64,000 nucleotides of DNA, from positions 3,348,001-3,412,000 of the forward strand of contig NZ_CP042305.1 of assembly GCF_007859675.1 (NCBI RefSeq), given 5' to 3'. A program made the position numbers and the translations under genes. The notes beneath the pieces are model-generated. The model saw only the letters and a program-made list of their open reading frames with translations, did not search any database and was not told the origin of the DNA. This stretch comes from Humibacter ginsenosidimutans. GTDB taxonomy: Bacteria > Actinomycetota > Actinomycetes > Actinomycetales > Microbacteriaceae. Below, one piece after another: positions 44,370 through 52,378 of the stretch (position 1 is the first letter of the stretch; each line of letters opens with the position of its first letter).

Positions 44370-45301
44370 ACGAGGTCCTCGATGTTGTCGGTTCCGGCGA
44401 TTCGGGCGTAGAGGAACAAGATCACGCCGAGCACGATCATCAGCACTGTCGACAGTGCCGCCGCGACGTTGTACTGCTGATTCGTGAGGTACGCATCTTG
44501 GATCGCCTGACCGATCGTGTACGTGTTGGTGCCGCCCAGCAGCGACGGGGTCACCGGGTCACCGGCGCTGTCGATGAACACCAGCAGGATGCCGGCGAAG
44601 ATACCTGACCGCGTCAGCGGCAGCACCGTGTGGAAGAACGTTGCGCTCTTGCGTCCGTAAAGATCCGCGGATGCCTCGATCAAACGAGGATCGATGCGCT
44701 CCAACGCCACGTAGATGGGCAGCACCATGAAGGCGAGGTCGTTGTAGGCCAGGCCGCCGATGACGGCAGCATCCGTTCCCAGAATGTGGAAGCTGGAACT
44801 CGCCAGGTGCAGCGTGCGCAGCACGGTCAGCACGGGACCCTGATCCGACAGCAGGAACGCCCACATGTCGGTGCGGATCACGAACGACACCAGGAAGCTC
44901 AGCATCACCAGGAGGAGGAGCGCGTTCTTCCACTGCGGTTTAACTCGGAACGCGATGAAGTACGCCATCGGGAATCCGACCAGGATCGTGACGATCGTCG
45001 CCAGGGCGCCGTAGAAGATGGCACGACCAAGGAAGAGCCAGTAGTTCGTGGTGGCATCGGGCCCGAAGAGCTGGGCATAGACCGACCAGTTCCACGTGAG
45101 GGTGTAGCCGTTCTCCGGGTTGCCGGTCATGAGCGACACGGCGAGCCCGGAGATGAGCGGGATCACGAAGAGCACGAGCAACCAGGCGCCGCCGGCGAGG
45201 CCGAGCAGGTAGGGCGCCGGGTTGCGTCTGATGCGGTTCTTGATACCGCGTGCGGGGGCGGGCGTTCCGCCGACTTCGGTGGCGGGTGCGAGAGTCGTCA
45301 T
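44366..45301 (-). CDS. potB: Polyamine-type ABC transporter permease (PotB-like)
   Basis: 311 aa. Six membrane helices, starting PYLLGLAGGAWLLVLFVIPLI. The EAA-type loop is EASADLYGRKSATFFHTVLPLT, and the segment VRTDMW/IRTDMWAFLLSDQG is typical of PotB-like permeases. It starts 8 bp after the binding-protein stop. Within a four-gene operon in the order ATPase, binding protein, permease B, permease C. Confidence 0.85.
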   Translation of the reverse strand: MTTLAPATEVGGTPAPARGIKNRIRRNPAPYLLGLAGGAWLLVLFVIPLISGLAVSLMTGNPENGYTLTWNWSVYAQLFGPDATTNYWLFLGRAIFYGALATIVTILVGFPMAYFIAFRVKPQWKNALLLLVMLSFLVSFVIRTDMWAFLLSDQGPVLTVLRTLHLASSSFHILGTDAAVIGGLAYNDLAFMVLPIYVALERIDPRLIEASADLYGRKSATFFHTVLPLTRSGIFAGILLVFIDSAGDPVTPSLLGGTNTYTIGQAIQDAYLTNQQYNVAAALSTVLMIVLGVILFLYARIAGTDNIEDLV

Positions 45302-45308
45302 GCCTGTG

Positions 45309-46535
45309 TCACCCCTGGATCACCGGGTTGAAGATGGAGTTCCATTCCTCGTATTCGTCGTAGTCCTTGAACACGCGGAAGTTGTGCGTCACCTTGTCGA
45401 CGGCGGGGCTCGGGAAGACCAGCGGACTGTTGGCGACGTCCGGATCGTCGAGCTCCTTCAGGATGTACTCCTTCGCCGAAGGCACCGGGCACACATAGTT
45501 CACCCAGTCCTCGACCATGCCGGCGATCTCCGGCGTGTAGTAGAAGTTCATCCACGACAGAGCAGAGAGCGGGTTCTCGGCCTGCATCGGAATCATCATG
45601 TTGTCGTGCCACACCATCTGGCCTTCGGCCGGGATGACGAACTCGAGGTGCTTGGCGCCGTTGGCCTGCGCCTGGAAAACGTCGCCCGACCACGCCTGCG
45701 ATATCCAGGTGTCGCCGTTCTGCAGCTTGTCGATGTAGCTCTGGTCGTAGTATCCGGAGACGTTGGGGCGGCCCTCCTTCAACCAGGCAGCTGCCTTCCG
45801 CCAGTCGGCAGGCGTCGACGTCGTCGGCTCGATGCCGACGGCGAGCAGCCCGGCGGAACCGAGCTCGGTGTTGTCGTTCATCATGCCGACATGGCCCTTG
45901 AACGCCGGGTCGAGCAGGTCTTTGAAGCTGGTCACCTTCTTGGGCGCGAGCTTGGTGTTGTATGCCAACCCGGTGAACCCGGTCTGCCACACGACCGAAT
46001 GCTTGTTGTTCGGGTCGTACGGCGGGTTCTTCACGTTGGCGGCCGCGTTCTTCGCGAAGTTGGGCAACCGGGAGTGGTCCAGCTGCATGACGAAACCGTT
46101 GCTGATCATCTCGGTCAGCTCCCAGCCGTTGGTCATGACCACGATGTCGTAGCCGATGTCCTGGTGGGCGCGCAGCTGCGGCGCAACGGTTGCATAGAAG
46201 GGGGCGTTGTTCTGGATGACCTGCTGGTAGTTGACCGCGATTCCGGTCGCCTTGGTGAAGGCCTCCAGAGACGGGTACTTGCCCTTCTCCTGGTCGATGT
46301 ACAGCGGCCAGTTGGCGAAGTTGAGATGCTTCGTCGGCTTCTGCTTCGCCCAGAACGCCTTCCAGTCGATCTTCTGAACCGCCGCGCCTTCTGCGGAGCC
46401 GGGGATGGAGCAGCCGGCGAGACCGGCTGCGATCGCGGCGCCGCCGACGCCGAGAAGGGCGCCGCGGAGCAGTGTTCGACGAGAGATGCGACGCTGAGTC
46501 AGGCCCCTGAGCAGGGCGGGATCGATGTCGTTCAT
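45309..46535 (-). CDS. potD: Polyamine-type ABC transporter substrate-binding lipoprotein
   Basis: 408 aa. The N-terminus has a twin-arginine-like stretch (RRISRRTLLRG) and a lipobox ending LAGC near residue 42, so it may be a Tat-exported lipoprotein. The mature part is a PotD/PotF-like binding protein (LNFANWPLYIDQE, VVMTNGWELTEMI, WISQAWSGDVFQAQ). Aromatic and acidic positions expected to cradle polyamines seem present (W in NWPLY, YD in SGYYDQSYID), but substrate cannot be fixed. The ATG shares its A with the PotA stop (TGATG). Confidence 0.87.
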   Translation of the reverse strand: MNDIDPALLRGLTQRRISRRTLLRGALLGVGGAAIAAGLAGCSIPGSAEGAAVQKIDWKAFWAKQKPTKHLNFANWPLYIDQEKGKYPSLEAFTKATGIAVNYQQVIQNNAPFYATVAPQLRAHQDIGYDIVVMTNGWELTEMISNGFVMQLDHSRLPNFAKNAAANVKNPPYDPNNKHSVVWQTGFTGLAYNTKLAPKKVTSFKDLLDPAFKGHVGMMNDNTELGSAGLLAVGIEPTTSTPADWRKAAAWLKEGRPNVSGYYDQSYIDKLQNGDTWISQAWSGDVFQAQANGAKHLEFVIPAEGQMVWHDNMMIPMQAENPLSALSWMNFYYTPEIAGMVEDWVNYVCPVPSAKEYILKELDDPDVANSPLVFPSPAVDKVTHNFRVFKDYDEYEEWNSIFNPVIQG

Positions 46536-47719
46536 CAGCCGACCGTGCCGACGTTCGACGTCACGGGAGCGGCCTCGCCACGCGAATCCGCTGCCGAGGG
46601 CAAGAGGAAGCCGTGCTCGGCGGTCCACGAGACGGTGACCTGCTCGCCGGTTCGCGCACGCGCGTCGTCCGACAGGTTCTGGGCGAACGCCTTGAGCACG
46701 CCCCAGGCGGTGTCGATCTCGTACTCGCTGCTCGCCCCGAGATAGGTGGCGGTGCGCACGGTGCCGCCGACGGTGTTGGACGTGCCGGGCGTCGCGGGGC
46801 TTCGTGTCACCACGAGCTTCTCGGGACGAAGGCCGACACGGGCATCCGTCGCGGCGATGGCGTGGAAGTCGTCGTCGCTCGCCACGACCACGGGCGTGCC
46901 GTCGGGCAGGCGCAGGCCGCCGCGCTTGTCGTACTCCGCAGGAAGGATGTTGCAGGAACCGAGGAACTCGGCGACGAACTGCGTCGCGGGTCTGTCGTAG
47001 ACACGCTGAGGGGTCCCCATGTCTTCGATGCGACCGCCGTTCATCACCGCCAGTCGGTCGGCCATCGACATGGCCTCGTTCTGGTCGTGCGTGACGTAGA
47101 GGAACGTGATGCCGACCTCCTGCTGGATGCGCTTGAGCTCGAGCTGCATCGACTTGCGGATCTTGGCGTCGAGCGCACCCATCGGCTCGTCGAGCAGCAG
47201 CACCTTGGGCTCGTTGACGAGAGCGCGTGCCAGCGCGACGCGCTGCTGCTGGCCGCCGGAGAGCTGGTGGGGGCGGCGCTTGCCGAAACCGGCGAGGCCG
47301 ACGAGTTCGAGCATCCGCTCACCGCGCTTGGCGATGTCGGCGGATGCCACGCCCTTGCGCTTGAGCCCGTAAGCGACGTTGTCGGCGACGGTCATGTGCG
47401 GGAAGAGCGCGTACGACTGGAACACCGTGTTCACGTCGCGCTTGTACGGCGGCAGCATTGTCACGTCGCGGCCGTCGAGTTCGATGGTGCCCATGCTGGG
47501 CAACTCGAATCCGCCGACCATGCGCAGGGTGGTCGTTTTGCCGCAGCCGGACGGGCCCAGCAAGGCGAAGAACTCGCCCTGGGCGAGTTGCAGGTCGATG
47601 TCGTCGACAGCGGTCGAGTCGCCGAATCGCTTGGTCACGTGCCGGATCGCGATGGCCGGTCGATCGCTCCCGGTGGATGTGTCGGGTAGGGCAGCGCCCT
47701 CACTCGCCAGGGTCGTCAT
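46535..47719 (-). CDS. potA: Polyamine-type ABC transporter ATPase
   Basis: 394 aa. Walker A GPSGCGKTTTLRM, Q-loop VFQSYALFPHMTV, signature LSGGQQQRVALARAL, Walker B VLLLDEPMGALD and H-loop VTHDQNEAMSMADR, followed by a C-terminal TOBE domain (about 290-380). It is the first gene of the operon. The ATG at 47719 has GAAGGAG 4 nt upstream; an in-frame upstream codon at 47737 is not needed. It powers import by PotB/PotC. Confidence 0.9.
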   Translation of the reverse strand: MTTLASEGAALPDTSTGSDRPAIAIRHVTKRFGDSTAVDDIDLQLAQGEFFALLGPSGCGKTTTLRMVGGFELPSMGTIELDGRDVTMLPPYKRDVNTVFQSYALFPHMTVADNVAYGLKRKGVASADIAKRGERMLELVGLAGFGKRRPHQLSGGQQQRVALARALVNEPKVLLLDEPMGALDAKIRKSMQLELKRIQQEVGITFLYVTHDQNEAMSMADRLAVMNGGRIEDMGTPQRVYDRPATQFVAEFLGSCNILPAEYDKRGGLRLPDGTPVVVASDDDFHAIAATDARVGLRPEKLVVTRSPATPGTSNTVGGTVRTATYLGASSEYEIDTAWGVLKAFAQNLSDDARARTGEQVTVSWTAEHGFLLPSAADSRGEAAPVTSNVGTVG

Positions 47720-47862
47720 TGTTCTCCTTCGAAACACATCGTCGTGTCACGTCGGAAAGCCGAGGTTACGGGGAGCGCACGGAGTGCGATATCACCTGCG
47801 ACTTTCGTGACCATCCGACGATTTCAGACATTCTTGCAAGCCTCACTGCGGGGGTGCGGGTA

Positions 47863-47876
47863 ATTCGGTACCGAAT
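47863..47876. promoter_or_regulatory. Palindrome ATTCGGTACCGAAT, candidate operator of pot operon
   Basis: A perfect 14-bp palindrome in a locally AT-richer part of the spacer, 144 bp upstream of the potA start. No regulator gene is adjacent, so the binding protein is unknown. Confidence 0.5.
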
Positions 47877-47920
47877 AGGTATCGACTCCGGGCATTTTGT
47901 CCGACGACTCGTCCGGTGCC

Positions 47921-48030
47921 GCCGAGAGTGTCCCTTCCCGTCGCCGATGGTGCCCCTTTCTCTCGCCGAGAGTGCGCCTTTCTCGCGCCGAGCGTGCCCA
48001 TTTCGCGTGCCGGGGGCGCGACTTCGTCCT
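47921..48030. repeat. Tandem array of 22-bp repeats
   Basis: Five head-to-tail units starting at 47921, 47943, 47965, 47987 and 48009. Each begins GCCGAGAGTG or close to it and the first four end in a C/T-rich block (such as CCTTTCTCGC); the fifth is degenerate. The 22-bp period is not a multiple of three, so it is not a protein repeat. Confidence 0.75.
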
Positions 48031-48183
48031 CCGCCGGGCCGTCGTCGGCCCATCGTCGGACGATCGGCCCGGCATCCAGCGGCCGAATGCCGCCGTGATC
48101 GCCGCGACGACGATCAACACGCGCGTCGTCTGCTCCGCTCCGATCCGTCGGAGCAGAGGCAGAGGCGAGCGCCGTGCGCGGCA

Positions 48184-48189
48184 TAACCT
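48184..48189 (+). promoter_or_regulatory. -10 element TAACCT of leaderless peptidase gene
   Basis: TAACCT is followed by GAACGG and the ATG at 48196, so transcription should begin at the start codon. No Shine-Dalgarno is present. Confidence 0.5.
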
Positions 48190-48195
48190 GAACGG

Positions 48196-50328
48196 ATGAC
48201 CGAAGCCGCAGCCCACCCCGCAGCGTCGTCTGCCGCGCAGTCCGCGAAGCCGCGCGTCGCGCCGTACGGCGAGTGGACATCCCCGATCACAGCCCTCGAC
48301 ACCGCGCAGACCGGCGGTGTCGTCGCAGAGCCCGCGTTCGTGGGCGACGAGGTGTGGTGGCTCGAGCTCGTGCCCGCCGAGCAGGGGCGGATGGCCGTGC
48401 GCCGGCGTGGGGCCGACGGCGAACCGGCCGATGTGCTGCCGGCCCCGTGGAACGCCCGCAGTCGCGTGCACGAATACGGCGGCGGCTCGTGGGCGCAGAT
48501 CGACGGCGACCTCGTCTTCACCGAGTTCACCGACCAGCGGCTCTACAGGATGCCCGCATCCGGCACACCCACCCCGCTCACCCCCGAAGGCCGCGGCTTC
48601 CGTTTCGGTGGCATCGCCATTCGCCGCGACGCGCTTCTCGGCACGGATGCCGACGGTCGCCCCGTGCGCGCCGACGCGGTTCTCGCGATCCGCGAGACGC
48701 ATCACGGCGACGGCCCCAGCGACCTGAGCCGGGATGTCGTGCTGGTGCCCCTCGACGGCTCCGCCGCCGCGGATGCGTCGCGCATGGTCTCGGTCGCCGC
48801 GGGCTCGTGGTTCTTCGCTCAGCCGACGTTCTCGCCGAACGGCAGGCGACTCGCGTGGATCGCATGGGACCACCCGAACATGCCGTGGGACGGCACGGAG
48901 CTGCGCGTCGGAGAGGTCGGCGACGACGGCCGGGTGACATCGTGGCGCACCGTGCTCGGCGGCCCGACGGAGGCGGTGCAGCAGCCGGAGTGGATCGACG
49001 ACGACACGCTCTACGCGGTGAGCGATCGGAGCGGGTGGTGGAACATCTACCGACTGGACGCCACCGTCGGCGCATCCGGCGGTGACCCGGTCGCGGTCAC
49101 GAGCCTCGAGCGCGATCTCAGCGGACCGCTCTGGAGCCTGAGCGGTGGACGACCGTATCTCATCGAGCCGGACGGGACCCTCGTCGCGGTGGCGACCCTT
49201 GGTACCGACAGGCTGCTGCGAATCGTGGGAGCTCCGGGCGGTTCCGGCGTGGATGGGGCAGGGGCGGCCAGTGGTTCCGGCACACCCGGTGGTTCCGGCG
49301 CGCCCGGCGGGCTCGGTGCAGCGGGCGAGGCATCCATCGAGGAACTGACGACGCCGTTCGACGAGATCGGGCTCGGCGGGGAGCGGAACGGGGCGCTTCT
49401 GGTGGTGTCGGGGAGCGCGCGGGTGGGCCGCGGCATCCGCGTGCTGCACCCGGACGGACCGATCGACGATGTGCGGGTCATCGGTGGCGCATCGTTGGAC
49501 GATGGCTACCTTCCCGACGCCGAGGTGATGACGTTTCAGGGGCCGCAGCGCGAGGTGCACGCGGTCGTGTACCGCCCGAAGAACAAGGACTTCGTCGCGC
49601 CCGAGGGTGAGCTGCCGCCGTTTGTCGCCATGGTGCACGGCGGTCCGACCGCGCACACGTCTCCGCAACTGAGCCTTGCGATCGCTTACTGGACGAGCCG
49701 CGGCATCGGCGTCATCGACGTGAACTACGGCGGTTCGACCGGCTACGGACGCGAGTATCGCGAACGGCTGCGCGGCCAGTGGGGCGTCGTCGACGTCGAG
49801 GACACGATCACGGCGGTGCGCGGGATCGCGGATGCCGGCATCGCCGATGCGCATCGCCTGCTGATCCGAGGCGGTTCCGCAGGCGGGTGGACCGTGCTCG
49901 CCGCACTCACGACGTCGGACGCCTTCGCGGCCGGCGCATCCCATTTCGGCGTCGCCGAGCTGACGGAGTTCGTCAAGGAGACGCACGATTTCGAGTCGCG
50001 CTACGTCGACGGCCTCATCGGGCCGTTGCCGGATGCCGCCGAGCTGTACGAGTCGCGAGCGCCGATCAACCACATCGACGAACTCGCCACCCCGGTGCTT
50101 CTGCTGCAGGGACTCGACGACCCGATCGTTCCGCCGTCACAGGCGGAGCGCTTCATCGAGGGGTTGAAGTCGCGCGGCGTGCGCTACGCGTACCGGTTCT
50201 ACGAAGGGGAGTCGCACGGCTTCCGGCGCGTCGAGACCAAGGTCGACGCGCTCGAGCGCGAACTCGGTTTCTACGGCGCCGTGCTCGGATTCGCGCCGCC
50301 CGGCGTCCCCGAACTCGAGCTGCTCTGA
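48196..50328 (+). CDS. S9-family serine peptidase (acylaminoacyl/dipeptidyl type)
   Basis: 710 aa, cytoplasmic. An N-terminal seven-bladed beta-propeller (about 40-430) covers a C-terminal alpha/beta hydrolase domain. Catalytic triad: Ser in IRGGSAGGWT near 560, Asp in LLQGLDDPIVP near 643 and His in EGESHGFRR near 675; the oxyanion segment is MVHGGPTAHTS. The propeller contains a Gly/Ser/Ala/Pro-rich insertion (about 350-378, GSGTPGGSGAPGG) that looks like a recent low-complexity expansion. It would cleave short peptides or acylated amino acids. No operon partner. Confidence 0.88.
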   Translation: MTEAAAHPAASSAAQSAKPRVAPYGEWTSPITALDTAQTGGVVAEPAFVGDEVWWLELVPAEQGRMAVRRRGADGEPADVLPAPWNARSRVHEYGGGSWAQIDGDLVFTEFTDQRLYRMPASGTPTPLTPEGRGFRFGGIAIRRDALLGTDADGRPVRADAVLAIRETHHGDGPSDLSRDVVLVPLDGSAAADASRMVSVAAGSWFFAQPTFSPNGRRLAWIAWDHPNMPWDGTELRVGEVGDDGRVTSWRTVLGGPTEAVQQPEWIDDDTLYAVSDRSGWWNIYRLDATVGASGGDPVAVTSLERDLSGPLWSLSGGRPYLIEPDGTLVAVATLGTDRLLRIVGAPGGSGVDGAGAASGSGTPGGSGAPGGLGAAGEASIEELTTPFDEIGLGGERNGALLVVSGSARVGRGIRVLHPDGPIDDVRVIGGASLDDGYLPDAEVMTFQGPQREVHAVVYRPKNKDFVAPEGELPPFVAMVHGGPTAHTSPQLSLAIAYWTSRGIGVIDVNYGGSTGYGREYRERLRGQWGVVDVEDTITAVRGIADAGIADAHRLLIRGGSAGGWTVLAALTTSDAFAAGASHFGVAELTEFVKETHDFESRYVDGLIGPLPDAAELYESRAPINHIDELATPVLLLQGLDDPIVPPSQAERFIEGLKSRGVRYAYRFYEGESHGFRRVETKVDALERELGFYGAVLGFAPPGVPELELL

Positions 50329-50356
50329 CGCCGTACAGTCATCCACGAACGACCGC

Positions 50357-50411
50357 GCAGGACATGCGTGCGGCCGCGGACGTATCCGACGCGGCTCTCC
50401 GCATATCCTGC
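50357..50411. terminator. Terminator hairpin between peptidase and response regulator
   Basis: GCAGGACATGCG (50357-50368) pairs with CGCATATCCTGC (50400-50411) with one mismatch, and an inner GCGGCCGCG/CGCGGC pairing extends the structure. It lies between convergent genes. Confidence 0.6.
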
Positions 50412-50447
50412 AGCGCGCAGGTCCGCGGGCCGAGCCCGCCGGGACTG

Positions 50448-51071
50448 TCAGCTGATCACGCCGAGCTCGATCGCCTTGCGCACCGCCGAGGTGCGGTCGG
50501 TGACGCCGAGCTTCTCGTAGGCACGACTCAGATAGGTCTTCACGGTCGTCTCGCTCACGAAGAGCTCGGCGCCGATCGCCGCGTTCGTGCGCCCCTCTGC
50601 GGCGAGCCGCAGCACGTTGATCTCCTGGGGCGACAGCGACGGGCGGGCATCCGTGCGGCGTTGCATGCTGTCGATCAGAGCCGTCTGCGCCGAGGGCGTG
50701 AGCACCGTCTCGCCGCGGGCGGCGGCGCGCACGGATCGGGCGAGGGCATCCGGCTCGATGTCCTTCAACAGGTATCCGGATGCCCCGGCCTCGATCGCCC
50801 GCAGAATGTCTCGGTCGGTCTCGTACGTCGTGAGCACGACCACACGGGAGGTGCGCGCCGCCGTGATGGCGCGGGTGGCGTCGACACCGTCGCCGCCGGG
50901 CATCCTCAGGTCCATCAGCACCAGGTCGGGACGCAGCGCCGCCGCCAGCTCGACGGCCTCGGGGCCGGCGGATGCCTGCCCCACGATCTCGATGTCGTCG
51001 AACGCCGTGAGCATGGCACGAATGCCCTCACGCACGATCGGGTGGTCGTCGACGAGCACGATGCGGATCAC
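50448..51071 (-). CDS. NarL/LuxR-type response regulator
   Basis: 207 aa. An N-terminal receiver domain with the acidic pair in LVDDHP, phosphoacceptor Asp in DLVLMDLRMPGG (about 53) and conserved Lys in GYLLKD, and a C-terminal LuxR helix-turn-helix (LSPQEINVLRLAAEGRTNAA and VSETTVKTYLSRAYEKLGV). Its ATG overlaps the histidine kinase stop (51068-51071), so it forms a two-component pair with that kinase. Target genes probably include the MFS exporter at the head of this operon. Confidence 0.92.
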   Translation of the reverse strand: MIRIVLVDDHPIVREGIRAMLTAFDDIEIVGQASAGPEAVELAAALRPDLVLMDLRMPGGDGVDATRAITAARTSRVVVLTTYETDRDILRAIEAGASGYLLKDIEPDALARSVRAAARGETVLTPSAQTALIDSMQRRTDARPSLSPQEINVLRLAAEGRTNAAIGAELFVSETTVKTYLSRAYEKLGVTDRTSAVRKAIELGVIS

Positions 51072-52375
51072 GGCGTCTCCTCCTCTGCGGCACTCGGCAG
51101 CGGCAGTACGGCGCGGATGCTCGTGCCCCCGCCCGCGCGCGACGCCACCGCGAGCGTTCCGCCGGCTTCGTCCACCCGCGCGCGCATTCCGCGCAACCCG
51201 TAGCCGCCGGACGCGCTGCCCGCAGCCCCGCCGGCTGCTGAAGCCGTCGCGCCGCCCGCCCGTTCGCCCATCGCGCCGCCCGCCCCGGCGCGCTCCACAA
51301 CGTCAGGATCGAACCCGACCCCGTCGTCGATGACGGAGAGCGCGACGGCGTCATCGGCATAGCTCAGCATCACGTCGACGTGCCGCGCGCCCGCGTGCCT
51401 GCGCACGTTGGCGAGGCACTCCTGCGCGACGCGGAGCAGCACGACCTCGACCCCGGCCGGCGTCGGCAGCACGGCGCCGTCGAGCACGAACTCGGCACCG
51501 GCGGCGGTCTCGGCCTGGAACTGCGCGACGAGACGCTGCAGGGCCTCGGCGAGCGAGGCATCCTCGAGTCGTGCGGGGGAGAGCGCCGCGATGATGCGCC
51601 TGGACTCGGTGAGGTTCTCCTGCGCGGTCTCGGTGATGAGGGCGATGTGGCGGCGCGCGGCATCCCGGTCGCTGTCGAGCTCGCTCTCGAGTGCATGGCC
51701 GAGCGTGATGATCGAGGTGAAGCCCTGCGCGAGCGTGTCGTGCATCTCCCGGGCGATGCGGGCCCTCTCTGCACCGGCACCGCGCTCCGCCGAGAGAGCA
51801 GCGACCTCGGCCTCGCGCTCGTGCAGTTGATCGATGAGCCGCCTGCGCTCCTCGCTCTGCGCGGTGACCGCGGTCATCCTGCTCGAGAAGAAGATCGAGA
51901 ACGCCACGATGAACACGGTCGTTCCGATGAGCTGAACCACCTCGGGGACCGAGACCGACTGCAGTGCGATGCGGAAGACGAGCGGCACCGCGTTGATCGC
52001 GACGACGGCGATCGCCGCCGCGGTGGGTCGGAACATGAGGAAGAGCTCCGGGCAGAGCGCGAAGAGTGCGAGCGACGCCCACGGGTTCAACACGACGGCG
52101 ACGGTGAAGAGCACGACGGAGACGGCGAGGTAGGTCCACGCCTGCCAGGAGTTGTCCCGGATGCCCGCCCGGCTCGGCCGCGCGAGCATCCAGTACACGA
52201 TCTGCAGCACGACGACGAGCGCGGCAGAGACGGCAGCGCCCGCCATCGTGGGCGACGGGATGGCGAGCACCACCACGACCGTGCCGACCGTGGCCAGCGC
52301 GACGAAGATCAGCCAGTCGCGGAAGTCCGCGTCTCGCGGGCGCTCCTCGGTGTCGCGGTGCTCGTCGGAGGTCAT
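51068..52375 (-). CDS. Sensor histidine kinase, HisKA_3 type
   Basis: 435 aa. About six N-terminal membrane helices (20-165) with hardly any extracytoplasmic loop, so the signal is probably membrane-borne. Then a coiled coil, the DHp phosphoacceptor motif ERARIAREMHDTLAQGF (His near 210) and a HATPase_c domain (VAQECLANVRRHAGA, DDGVGFDPDVVERAG). Between the G1 box DDGVGF and the G2 box GYGLRGM lies an Ala/Gly-rich insertion of about 28 residues in the ATP lid, absent from typical family members. It starts 3 bp after the MFS stop and overlaps the regulator gene, a three-gene operon. Confidence 0.9.
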   Translation of the reverse strand: MTSDEHRDTEERPRDADFRDWLIFVALATVGTVVVVLAIPSPTMAGAAVSAALVVVLQIVYWMLARPSRAGIRDNSWQAWTYLAVSVVLFTVAVVLNPWASLALFALCPELFLMFRPTAAAIAVVAINAVPLVFRIALQSVSVPEVVQLIGTTVFIVAFSIFFSSRMTAVTAQSEERRRLIDQLHEREAEVAALSAERGAGAERARIAREMHDTLAQGFTSIITLGHALESELDSDRDAARRHIALITETAQENLTESRRIIAALSPARLEDASLAEALQRLVAQFQAETAAGAEFVLDGAVLPTPAGVEVVLLRVAQECLANVRRHAGARHVDVMLSYADDAVALSVIDDGVGFDPDVVERAGAGGAMGERAGGATASAAGGAAGSASGGYGLRGMRARVDEAGGTLAVASRAGGGTSIRAVLPLPSAAEEETP

Positions 52376-52378
52376 CGA

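Larger units (their letters stand above)
47720..48195. other. 476-bp divergent intergenic region, no gene seen
   Basis: Between potA and the S9 peptidase. It holds a 14-bp palindrome (47863-47876), a tandem array of 22-bp units (47921-48030), a GC-rich stretch and the leaderless promoter of the peptidase gene. Open frames across it change composition at the repeats and have no recognisable product. Confidence 0.6.

Noticed and set aside
47921..48030. Possible CRISPR array
   Set aside because: Units are head-to-tail 22-bp repeats with no spacers between them, and no cas genes are present.
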